Shown: in pieces, positions 6,288-12,517 of the stretch
Layout of the letters: every line of letters starts with the position of its first letter
Numbering within the stretch: the first letter of the stretch is position 1
NCBI GenBank assembly: GCA_031265645.1
Contig: JAISCJ010000046.1
Location: 1 to 12,517 of the forward strand
From: Holosporales bacterium
Lineage (GTDB): Bacteria; Pseudomonadota; Alphaproteobacteria; BNTO01
Direction of reading: 5' to 3'
DNA length: 12,517 bases
Program-made: the position numbers and the translations under genes
The notes under the pieces: generated by a model
What the model was told of the DNA's origin: nothing
Databases searched by the model: none
The model's input: the letters and a program-made list of their open reading frames with translations, nothing else

Positions 6288-6301
6288 GCATCAGCTGATG
6301 C
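6288..6301. promoter_or_regulatory. Perfect 14-bp palindrome between divergent rpsA and the orphan secreted gene
   Basis: GCATCAGCTGATGC is identical to its own reverse complement. It lies near the middle of the 294-base divergent intergenic region (6114-6407), about 175 bases from the rpsA start and 107 bases from the 6408 start. An overlapping arm, TGATG at 6281-6285, can also pair with CATCA inside it. The position suits a dimeric-regulator operator serving one or both promoters; no known regulator site is recognised. Elsewhere in this region I see only weak promoter-like boxes, for example TTTACA at 6336-6341. Confidence 0.35.
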
Positions 6302-6407
6302 AGTTCACATTTGGAAGATACAACGAGAAATGTTTTTTACACTCAAAATGATCTTTATGTGATACATTATGGAGTAGTGATAGTGTTCCGTTTTATGAAA
6401 AAGTAAG

Positions 6408-8660
6408 ATGTTCAAACTAATACGTTTAACAGTTGTTGCTATATTGATTAATTTGCTTCCCAACACATTAGTCGCAGAACCCACTTGGCAGCAGCACTCA
6501 GTGAATATACAAGATGCAGTACTCCTCTTAAATACGCAAGTGGATAAATTTTTGCAAAATCTAACAGTAGACGCGTTGCCTCGCGAGCTGAATATCTCTA
6601 AACCTGTAAAGTTTCGATCTTACTCAACAGATGACGTGCGCATAGCTATGGAGGCGCTGGCCATTAGAATGGTATATACACGAAAATTTACATCTGATGT
6701 CTATCCACTTTTAGGGCAGTTGCTATGCGCGTTGACGGAATTGTTTCCAAATGGAGGATATAACGCGTTCATCTGCATGCTAGCTGATAATCCTAGTTTT
6801 ATCGAATGGCTCCATGGCCAACCCGAGTTATCGCAAGTATTTGCACTTAATGTCATTGCAAGCTTTCCAGAAGATCAACACGCGAAGTACGTAGCTCCGC
6901 TAAACTGTTCTTATTTGCGAAACATCACAATCGTCCCGCCGTGTGGAATTTCTCCATCGTCATGGCATGCGTGTCGCCGTATGGCTGTATTGCTGTCACA
7001 ACAAGCCCATAATGAAGTTGTCGAATCCTGTCAAAATTCTGGCACAGATCTCCAGATAAGTAGAGGGATTGATGATATCTCAGACGATGATACCCAACAG
7101 TCAAGAAAACGGTCGGGTGTGCCAGATATATTGAGTTATGCAACGGAACTTCTGCTATGCGACTATGCAGACGAGTTTTATCCCATCCGCTTTGGACTTC
7201 AACCTGGTTTATGCTCCGTTGATTTTCTCAATCTCCAGTCTCTAAATCGTCTCCCCAGTCCATTGTTAAAGAAATACATGTATAAAACAAAATTAAGGCC
7301 TGCAAGGATTGAAATTGTCTCTAACGAATGTTTAGAATATAACTTACACAGTCTTCAAGAAGATTATGATGACTCATTGAGCATGATGTTAATAAACCTT
7401 AAAAGAAAATTTTTCCCAGGGAACCTAACTGATATAGAGACGATTATTAATCGCTACAGTTCTGCAACAAATGGCGCCCTATTGCCAGAGAGATGGAGTA
7501 TGACCAGTTTCTTTGAAGTATTAGCACCGTGGGCAATTAAGGATTTAGAAGATAAGAATGAAAATGAAAAAGCATTAGAGATCTGGATGAAATTTGCACT
7601 CAACTCAGACTCATTTGATTTAAAAGCACGCCTTTTTAAATTACGCCTCGCGAAGACAGTATTGTCGCAAATTGCTAGCGCGTCCATAAATGATAGGATG
7701 GAGCCTTTTTCTGGACCAAGCTTGACCAGCGCTCAGCAAAACTTGAACCGTATGTTTACTCGTATCCTCACAGAGCCTGCTTTGAATTGGATTGGACAGT
7801 TGCTGTACCCCGGAGGAAAGAACGACCCAACTTCTGGTGAGACTCCGAATGCAACGTGGGCGATCTTGAAAGAAGACCTTATTTCATATCCATTCCCAGG
7901 GTTTGATGATAATTATCATGATGCGCAATGCGCAGCGCAAAAGCTGGTCTTCCTGTGGAAGGACCGTCCACAAACTGAAACCGAACAAGAATTTTTGAGA
8001 CAGACACTTTTCCCTTTCTACCTGAACGCAGTAATGGGTTGCAAAATCGATGAATCATTTTCTGAGGGGAATCGCTGCAAAGAGTTTTTAGATGTCCTTT
8101 TTGCGAAAAATTCGAATAAACTATCGGCAGGTTTCGCAGAAACAGTATTACGATCATTTTTGCCACGCATAAAAATATGTTCGTCCGGCGATAGCAGAAT
8201 GGCGTTAATCGATTTGGTTATTCCTGCCATAAATCGCTTAGTGAATGATGAAAATGTAGATTCGTACATTGATTTAATCGTGCATACAATTGCAATGATC
8301 GTTTCTGAGTTTAGAACAGAAAAGGATCAAAAACGCATTTTTCCACAAATATCTGGAGCCCTTTTCCCTGTGCTAGCACTTTTAGAGTTAGCACCAGAAT
8401 ATGTCCTCGCTTGCGTGAATAATCGTAGCAACGTGTTGAAGGAGCTTAAAATGTGCTTGAATAAGGCAGATTTGATGAAACATGTTTGTGATTCAGAAAG
8501 CAATGTTGGATTAGCGTTTAAAATTATTTATTCCCGAAAGATTCCAGCTAAAGGGCTTTTTAATTCCCATACTCCAGATAAATTTTGGCACGAATTTTTC
8601 TCTCGAGCTGGTCTAGATTTGTATGAGGACCTATCAAAAGCATGTACCGTGGAACCATAG
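6408..8660 (+). CDS. Large exported protein of unknown family (750 residues, Sec signal peptide)
   Basis: I do not recognise this family. The N-terminus has a clear Sec signal peptide: basic MFKLIR, a hydrophobic core to about residue 18, then N-T-L-V-A before EP, with likely signal peptidase I cleavage after residue 23. There is no lipobox cysteine and no further membrane segment or obvious beta-barrel ending, so the mature protein of about 727 residues should be soluble in the periplasm or secreted. The sequence looks mainly alpha-helical, with leucine-rich helices and no visible tandem repeat. About 17 cysteines are spread along it, unusual unless disulfides form. A short acidic stretch (GIDDISDDD) followed by RKR lies near residues 220-235. 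Start is the ATG at 6408, with an in-frame stop just upstream and a weak ribosome-binding site. It is divergent from rpsA and precedes clpP by 169 bases. A host-interaction role is possible but unproven. Confidence 0.85.
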   Translation: MFKLIRLTVVAILINLLPNTLVAEPTWQQHSVNIQDAVLLLNTQVDKFLQNLTVDALPRELNISKPVKFRSYSTDDVRIAMEALAIRMVYTRKFTSDVYPLLGQLLCALTELFPNGGYNAFICMLADNPSFIEWLHGQPELSQVFALNVIASFPEDQHAKYVAPLNCSYLRNITIVPPCGISPSSWHACRRMAVLLSQQAHNEVVESCQNSGTDLQISRGIDDISDDDTQQSRKRSGVPDILSYATELLLCDYADEFYPIRFGLQPGLCSVDFLNLQSLNRLPSPLLKKYMYKTKLRPARIEIVSNECLEYNLHSLQEDYDDSLSMMLINLKRKFFPGNLTDIETIINRYSSATNGALLPERWSMTSFFEVLAPWAIKDLEDKNENEKALEIWMKFALNSDSFDLKARLFKLRLAKTVLSQIASASINDRMEPFSGPSLTSAQQNLNRMFTRILTEPALNWIGQLLYPGGKNDPTSGETPNATWAILKEDLISYPFPGFDDNYHDAQCAAQKLVFLWKDRPQTETEQEFLRQTLFPFYLNAVMGCKIDESFSEGNRCKEFLDVLFAKNSNKLSAGFAETVLRSFLPRIKICSSGDSRMALIDLVIPAINRLVNDENVDSYIDLIVHTIAMIVSEFRTEKDQKRIFPQISGALFPVLALLELAPEYVLACVNNRSNVLKELKMCLNKADLMKHVCDSESNVGLAFKIIYSRKIPAKGLFNSHTPDKFWHEFFSRAGLDLYEDLSKACTVEP

Positions 8661-8686
8661 TGACTAACGAAATTGACTAACGAAAT
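8661..8686. repeat. Perfect tandem duplication of a 13-mer after the orphan gene
   Basis: TGACTAACGAAAT occurs twice head to tail (8661-8673 and 8674-8686), starting at the base after the TAG stop codon of the 750-residue gene. It looks like a recent slippage duplication. A regulatory role is not indicated. The rest of the gap to clpP (8687-8829) shows no clear terminator or promoter. Confidence 0.8.
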
Positions 8687-8829
8687 AAGCATGATTAATT
8701 CACGGTGGAGGTGGCTGAGCTGCAAACATGTTTTCCAAAAAACTCAGTTATACGCCCTGGATGCTCAATAGCCTTGTATCCGCATCTGTAGTATCATGAG
8801 TTATCATTAGTGCTCCCATAGGAATTGTA

Positions 8830-9489
8830 ATGGTATCAAGTAAAATATCATCAGTTGCTCATGATTTTAGAACGCGTATGTATACATCTGTTCCGACCGT
8901 AATTGAAAAGTCGGGCAGAGGAGAGATGGCGTTTGACCTCTACTCTAGATTACTTAGAGAGCGCATCGTGTTTTTGACAGGGCAAATATTTGACGAAATG
9001 GCCTCAGTTATTTGCGCAGAGCTACTGTTTCTTGAATCGGAAAATCCGAACAAAGATATTTGTTTATATATAAATTCTCCAGGAGGAGTTGTTACGTCTG
9101 CATTGTCAATATTGGACACCATGAATTATATTCGTTGCGACGTTGTTACAACTTGCATTGGACAAGCATGTTCAGCAGGTTCTCTGTTGCTTACAGCAGG
9201 GACAAAAGGAAAAAGATTTGCCCTTCCGAATGCTCGAATAATGGTCCATCAGCCGTCCGGAGGTGCACAAGGACAAGCAACCGATATTGAGATCCAAGCT
9301 AAAGAAATTTTAAATCTTCGGCGCAAATTAAATCAAATATACGCAGATTGCACTGGACAGACGTTATCGGTAATTGAAAGTGCAATGGAGCGAGATAGAT
9401 TTATGTCGGCAGAAGAAGCAAAAGAATTTGGGCTAGTTGACGACGTCATCACACGTAGGAGCGTTGATCTAGTTGAGAATACGCATTAA
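8830..9489 (+). CDS. clpP: ATP-dependent Clp protease proteolytic subunit
   Basis: ClpP is the serine-peptidase chamber (tetradecamer) that degrades substrates fed by ClpX or ClpA in the cytoplasm. The 219-residue product carries the full catalytic triad: Ser115 in GQACSAGSLLL, His140 in IMVHQPSGG, and Asp189 in MERDRFMSAEEAKEFGL. The spacing equals E. coli mature S97/H122/D171 with an offset of 18. INSPGG (81-86), the substrate-strand/oxyanion region, is present. The residue before the nucleophile is Cys and the one after is Ala, where the common form is A-S-M. Start is ATG at 8830 with AGGA six bases upstream; the residues before about 18 resemble the processed propeptide of the family. clpX follows after 163 bases on the same strand. 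The usual upstream tig is replaced by the orphan secreted gene. Confidence 0.97.
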   Translation: MVSSKISSVAHDFRTRMYTSVPTVIEKSGRGEMAFDLYSRLLRERIVFLTGQIFDEMASVICAELLFLESENPNKDICLYINSPGGVVTSALSILDTMNYIRCDVVTTCIGQACSAGSLLLTAGTKGKRFALPNARIMVHQPSGGAQGQATDIEIQAKEILNLRRKLNQIYADCTGQTLSVIESAMERDRFMSAEEAKEFGLVDDVITRRSVDLVENTH

Positions 9490-9500
9490 CGTTTTTTTTG

Positions 9501-9559
9501 TCGTTACCAGTGTAATATTTTATTTATGAGGTATGGTTTTCTGCAACGGTTGGTAACGA
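9501..9559. repeat. 9-bp perfect inverted repeat in the clpP-clpX gap
   Basis: TCGTTACCA (9501-9509) and TGGTAACGA (9551-9559) are exact reverse complements separated by 41 bases. The 5' arm directly follows a run of eight T after the clpP stop. There is no T run after the 3' arm, so it does not look like an intrinsic terminator. It could be an RNA stem in the clpPX transcript or paired sites for a DNA-binding protein. Confidence 0.45.
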
Positions 9560-9591
9560 TAGTGATGATCGCGCGGTAATGGGGGTTTGCC

Positions 9592-9615
9592 TGTTTCGCA
9601 GCGTTTTGCGACACA
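9592..9615 (+). repeat. Compact hairpin upstream of clpX
   Basis: TGTTTCGCA (9592-9600) and TGCGACACA (9607-9615) form eight of nine pairs around a 6-base loop. The structure ends 37 bases before the clpX ATG and could shape the clpX leader or mark a processing site between the clpP and clpX messages. No function is established. Confidence 0.4.
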
Positions 9616-9652
9616 AATTTGCAGAGAACGCACAGGATGAGAGACTTTTTTA

Positions 9653-10936
9653 ATGGCTAAAGATTTTGAAAATTCGACAAGGACAACTCTGTACTGTTCA
9701 TTTTGCGGAAAAAGTCAGCATGAGGTAAAAAAACTAATTGCCGGCCCGTCCATATTTATTTGTGACGAGTGCATAGAGCTGTGTTCGGACATAATCAAGG
9801 ATAATTCACAAGAAACAACAGCAGTGTCAAGCCGCGAAATTCCAAGCCCGCGCGAGATATGCAAGACGCTAGACGAATACGTAATAAATCAAGAACATGC
9901 AAAGAAAGTATTGTCCGTCGCAGTTCACAACCACTATAAGCGCTTAGCACACTTGAACCAAAATTCCGATGTAGAGATAACTAAATCTAATATCCTATTT
10001 ATTGGACCTACTGGATGTGGAAAAACCCTGCTAGCCCAAACTCTGGCCAAAATTATAGACGTTCCGTTTACAGTCGCGGACGCAACAACTCTAACTGAAG
10101 CCGGATATGTTGGCGAGGATGTTGAAAACATCATATTAAAATTGCTCCAAGCGGCGGATTATAACGTTGAAAAGGCACAACAAGGCATTGTATACATAGA
10201 TGAAATCGACAAAATTTCAAAAAAATCTGACAATCCATCTATAACTCGCGACGTTTCCGGTGAAGGAGTACAGCAAGCACTGTTAAAAATAATGGAAGGA
10301 ACAGTAGCATCTGTTCCGCCGCAAGGGGGCCGGAAACACCCGCAACAAGATTTTCTCCAAGTCGACACAACAAATATTTTATTTATATGCGGAGGAGCCT
10401 TTGCAGGGCTAGATAAGGTTATATCTGCCCGAAGCAATGGTTCCAGTATTGGTTTTGGCGCAGATGTGCGAGCTCCAGACGATCGAGCTACTGGAGAAAT
10501 TTTGCGAGATGTGCAGCCGGAAGATTTGCTAAAATTTGGGCTTATTCCAGAATTCATTGGGCGCTTGCCAATTCACGCAACGTTGGATGATTTGGATGAG
10601 GCCGCGCTAAAGCGCATTTTAGTCGAACCCAAAAATGCGATCATAAAACAGTATGCGCGTTTGTTTGAATTGGAAGGAGTCCAGCTTAGGATAGATGATG
10701 CAGCTCTTTCAGCTATTGTAAAAAAGGCCGTTGAACGAAAAACCGGAGCTAGGGGCTTGCGATCCATCATGGAGTCGATATTGCTTAATACGATGTTTGA
10801 TCTTCCGTCAGAAAAAGATGTAGTGGAAGTCGTGGTCACGGAGGAGTCCGTTGGAAGAAAAGTAGATCCTGTAAAAATTAATGGGAAAAAAAAATACTCC
10901 GCACGGCAGCCAATGGCTAAGAAAGCCTTTGCTTAA
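9653..10936 (+). CDS. clpX: ATP-dependent Clp protease ATP-binding subunit ClpX
   Basis: ClpX is the hexameric AAA+ unfoldase that recognises tagged proteins and feeds them into ClpP. The 427-residue product is of standard length. It has the C4 zinc-binding domain (C15, C18, C37, C40). Walker A is GPTGCGKT (118-125), with Cys where Ser is usual, and Walker B is IVYIDE (179-184). The pore-1 loop GYVGE is at 151-155 and the RKH loop at 227-229. The IGF tripeptide that docks on ClpP (266-268) is intact, as are the arginine finger in EFIGRLP (Arg304) and sensor-2 GARGLR (Arg370). Every functional loop is present, so it should work with the adjacent ClpP. Start is ATG at 9653; the purine-rich GGATGAGAGA upstream is farther than optimal. 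Confidence 0.98.
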   Translation: MAKDFENSTRTTLYCSFCGKSQHEVKKLIAGPSIFICDECIELCSDIIKDNSQETTAVSSREIPSPREICKTLDEYVINQEHAKKVLSVAVHNHYKRLAHLNQNSDVEITKSNILFIGPTGCGKTLLAQTLAKIIDVPFTVADATTLTEAGYVGEDVENIILKLLQAADYNVEKAQQGIVYIDEIDKISKKSDNPSITRDVSGEGVQQALLKIMEGTVASVPPQGGRKHPQQDFLQVDTTNILFICGGAFAGLDKVISARSNGSSIGFGADVRAPDDRATGEILRDVQPEDLLKFGLIPEFIGRLPIHATLDDLDEAALKRILVEPKNAIIKQYARLFELEGVQLRIDDAALSAIVKKAVERKTGARGLRSIMESILLNTMFDLPSEKDVVEVVVTEESVGRKVDPVKINGKKKYSARQPMAKKAFA

Positions 10937-11035
10937 CTTATTATTAATTATTCCATTAATGTCGGATATCCATTGATCTTTAAGCTGTTTTACAGATTAG
11001 AGTAAATTTCACTAATAATGTGCCAAATAGAGTAA

Positions 11036-11123
11036 TATAATTCACCTAGGCTTTTTTTCTTATGGTTGAGCGATTGCTGGAGTTAGCAAAGCTGTTATCG
11101 TCAAACCGATTGCTAACTTTTTT
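11036..11123 (+). ncRNA. Candidate small RNA (about 75 nt) between clpX and ruvC
   Basis: A perfect TATAAT lies at 11036-11041, and about 45 bases further on starts a good intrinsic terminator (11081-11123). Initiation near 11048 would yield an RNA of about 75 nt. There is no good -35 box at the expected distance (TAATAA at 11013-11018), which weakens the promoter. An alternative reading of the same bases is a 28-codon open frame, ATG at 11062 to TAG at 11148, with no convincing ribosome-binding site. Alternatively the terminator simply ends clpX. Confidence 0.3.
11081..11123 (+). terminator. Intrinsic terminator downstream of clpX
   Basis: AGTTAGCAA (11081-11089) pairs perfectly with TTGCTAACT (11110-11118), with a 20-base loop and six T (11118-11123). 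It lies about 145 bases after the clpX stop codon, in the direction of clpX transcription. It would end the clpPX message or a separate short RNA. The AGCAA part of the 5' arm can also pair with TTGCT at 11074-11078, an alternative small hairpin that would compete with the terminator. Confidence 0.65.
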
Positions 11124-11168
11124 CATGAGGACGCTTTGTATAGAATAGTCTGTAACTATCTTCTTCGA

Positions 11169-11651
11169 TTAGCACGCAATGTTGAATTTATTAAATGTTT
11201 TGTGGCGTTCATGGCAAAGCGCTACCGCAAGGGCATCCGTCTCATCCATATTTGATTGACAGGCAACACCCGAAATTATCGCCTTTACCATTGCGTTAAC
11301 TTGCGGTTTTTGAGCATGTCCATGCCCAGTTATGGTTTTCTTTATCAATGTCGTGCTGTATTCAAATACTTCGATTCCTAAAATGCCAGGAACAAGCACC
11401 GCAACACCACGAGCCATGCAAAGTTTCATGGTTGAGCTGCCGTTACTGTTTACGAAGACTGACTCGATTGCGACTTCGGATGGCTGATATTCGTTGAACA
11501 AAGCCATCAAGCCCTGGTATATGGCTGCTAGCCTATCGCTAATTTGGATAGACGACGGAACGCTTAGCACACCATGCCCCAGGCAACGCGTTCCATCGAT
11601 AACTCCCCATCCTGTATAGCGCAATCCAGGATCTACCCCTAATATGCGCAT
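11169..11651 (-). CDS. ruvC: Crossover junction endodeoxyribonuclease RuvC
   Basis: RuvC cleaves Holliday junctions symmetrically as a dimer, together with the RuvAB branch-migration motor. The 160-residue product is of typical length and keeps all four catalytic acids: Asp7 in ILGVDPGLRYTGWG, Glu63 in AIESVFVN, and Asp136 and Asp139 in DETDALAVALCH. The GHGHAQKPQV block (109-118) matches the conserved G-x-G-x-A-x-K-x-Q-V loop. Start is ATG at 11651, whose A is also the last base of the upstream gene's TAA stop (TAATG), a one-base overlap that suggests translational coupling. ruvA and ruvB are not next to it; the downstream side is a 232-base gap before the convergent clpX. Confidence 0.97.
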   Translation of the reverse strand: MRILGVDPGLRYTGWGVIDGTRCLGHGVLSVPSSIQISDRLAAIYQGLMALFNEYQPSEVAIESVFVNSNGSSTMKLCMARGVAVLVPGILGIEVFEYSTTLIKKTITGHGHAQKPQVNAMVKAIISGVACQSNMDETDALAVALCHERHKTFNKFNIAC

Positions 11652-12517
11652 TACTTCGTGGGCGCAGCTGCGCTAGCTGGAGCTTGTTCCTTCTCTTTTA
11701 TGCTTTCCGCAGGCTTGTTTTCAGATGCATCTGGTGCTGCGCTCAATTCGGAAATTCCCTGTTGCCACTGCTCACCTTTTGCTGCAGCGTTCAGCACAGC
11801 AACCATGCGATCTTTTACAAATGGAGGCATTATACTCATGCGCTTATCTTGCCCGAGTATAAAGATTACTGGAAGCTGAATAGGAATTCCGACATCAACT
11901 GCAAGCTGTCCGTTTGCAATCAACTCTCGTTGGGCAACTTCGCTCTCTATATCACTTTTGAGCTTGTCTACGTCAAGTCCAGCTTCCCTTGCGTGCCTTA
12001 ACAACAGAGTCATCGGGTATTCTTGGTGAATCGTCAACATTGACTTCCACAGCTCTAACGCTTTTTCTGGACTTTGCCATGTCGACGCAATCAAAGCTTT
12101 CGTCGCTATCAATGAAGCTTGCTCCGTTGGCTTTTCATCTTGCGCGCCGTAAATACTGACGGGAATCAGGAAGAAACAAACATCAGAGCGCTCTTTCACG
12201 ATCGGAATCATAACTTCAGCATAGAACTTTTGTGAGACAGGATCACGTGGGTCTATAAACACGGCTAAGCGCAACTTGGCGCCGGGACTGCCTAAAATAA
12301 GCTTTGATCCCCAAAATTTTTGCTGTGATTCCGTCGCGTTTTGCTCAACTTTTTGAGCAGCTTCTCGTTGTTGTTGCTGCATGGCCTTATCTATTGCGGC
12401 TACAAACTTGCCTGGATCTGATTCTAGCACCTTATCAAGTGTGTCTCGAACGATACGCTCGATCTCGCTTTTCTGGTTCTCACTAAGTGAGTCTTGGCGA
12501 TTACAGCCTGCAAACAA
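11651..12517 (-). CDS. DsbA/Com1-like thioredoxin-fold lipoprotein lacking the CXXC site (5' end outside the window)
   Basis: About 289 codons are visible and the gene starts beyond base 12517. The first visible residues are L-F-A-G-C, which fit a lipobox with Cys5 as the lipidated residue, so the TTG at 12517 is an internal Leu codon and not the start. A polar, Gln/Lys-rich helical segment follows (about 10-68), as in Com1-type DsbA lipoproteins. The thioredoxin-like domain (about 70-250) has VFIDPRDPVSQKFYAEV (86-102), the exact place of the F-x-D-x-x-CPYC-x-KF site, and the cis-Pro strand LPVIFILG (215-222). Both catalytic cysteines are gone (D92-P-V-S95), and apart from Cys5 only Cys114 remains. 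The tail (260-288) is Ala/Pro/Glu/Lys rich. A disulfide-oxidase activity is therefore unlikely; a chaperone or scaffold role in the envelope is possible. Confidence 0.8.
   Translation of the reverse strand: MFAGCNRQDSLSENQKSEIERIVRDTLDKVLESDPGKFVAAIDKAMQQQQREAAQKVEQNATESQQKFWGSKLILGSPGAKLRLAVFIDPRDPVSQKFYAEVMIPIVKERSDVCFFLIPVSIYGAQDEKPTEQASLIATKALIASTWQSPEKALELWKSMLTIHQEYPMTLLLRHAREAGLDVDKLKSDIESEVAQRELIANGQLAVDVGIPIQLPVIFILGQDKRMSIMPPFVKDRMVAVLNAAAKGEQWQQGISELSAAPDASENKPAESIKEKEQAPASAAAPTK

Noticed and set aside
8770..8810. Heat-shock (sigma32-type) promoter upstream of clpP
   Set aside because: CTTG is present, but no acceptable -10 element lies at the required spacing.
12515..12517. TTG at the right edge as the start codon of the DsbA-like gene
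   Set aside because: The codon is part of an L-F-A-G-C lipobox, so the signal peptide and true start must lie outside the window.
1..12517. CRISPR arrays, phage genes, toxin-antitoxin pairs, rRNA genes, complete insertion sequences
   Set aside because: No regularly spaced repeats and no proteins of these classes were found on reading both strands; only the Rpn fragment hints at mobile DNA.

Overview
The window is 12.5 kb of moderately AT-rich DNA from a bacterial chromosome. The proteins point to an Alphaproteobacterium. The ClpP and ClpX signature blocks (the QPSGGAQGQATDIEI stretch of ClpP, the EPKNAIIKQYARLFELEG stretch of ClpX) read like alphaproteobacterial orthologues. A reduced, host-associated lineage of the Holosporales/Rickettsiales kind would fit. 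Reasons are the Rpn-type nuclease/transposase fragment at the left edge, a solute symporter of the SDF family, a large secreted orphan protein, and housekeeping genes outside their classical operons (ftsQ away from the dcw cluster, clpP without tig, ruvC without ruvAB next to it). The placement is inferred from reading the sequence; no search was run.

Layout. (1) 1-101, minus: N-terminus of an Rpn/PD-(D/E)XK family protein that runs off the window. (2) 102-393: no convincing gene, but two inverted repeats. (3) 394-4146, minus, read from right to left: SDF-family symporter, tsaC/sua5 five bases behind it, ftsQ after 162 bases with a possible promoter of its own, then acpS behind a perfect Shine-Dalgarno. 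(4) 4246-6113, minus: rpsA (six S1 domains) followed by tRNA-Cys(GCA). The rpsA leader holds a terminator-like hairpin touching its Shine-Dalgarno, and the rpsA/tRNA gap holds a long stem that could form a pseudoknot. (5) 6114-6407: divergent intergenic region with a perfect 14-bp palindrome. (6) 6408-8660, plus: a 750-residue exported protein of unknown family. (7) 8830-10936, plus: clpP and clpX, separated by 163 bases containing two inverted repeats. (8) 10937-11168: a perfect TATAAT and an intrinsic terminator frame a possible small RNA of about 75 nt. (9) 11169-12517, minus: ruvC, overlapping by one base the stop codon of an upstream DsbA/Com1-like lipoprotein that has lost both cysteines of its CXXC site.

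How the genes work together. Most are core functions: tRNA t6A modification (TsaC), carrier-protein activation (AcpS), divisome assembly (FtsQ), translation initiation (S1), cysteine decoding, ATP-dependent proteolysis (ClpXP) and Holliday-junction resolution (RuvC). The accessory interest lies in the exported orphan protein, the redox-dead DsbA-like lipoprotein, the divergent symporter and the Rpn fragment. I do not see a complete novel multi-gene system. The least explained items are the 750-residue secreted protein, the rpsA leader hairpin, the candidate RNA downstream of clpX, and the cysteine-less DsbA relative.
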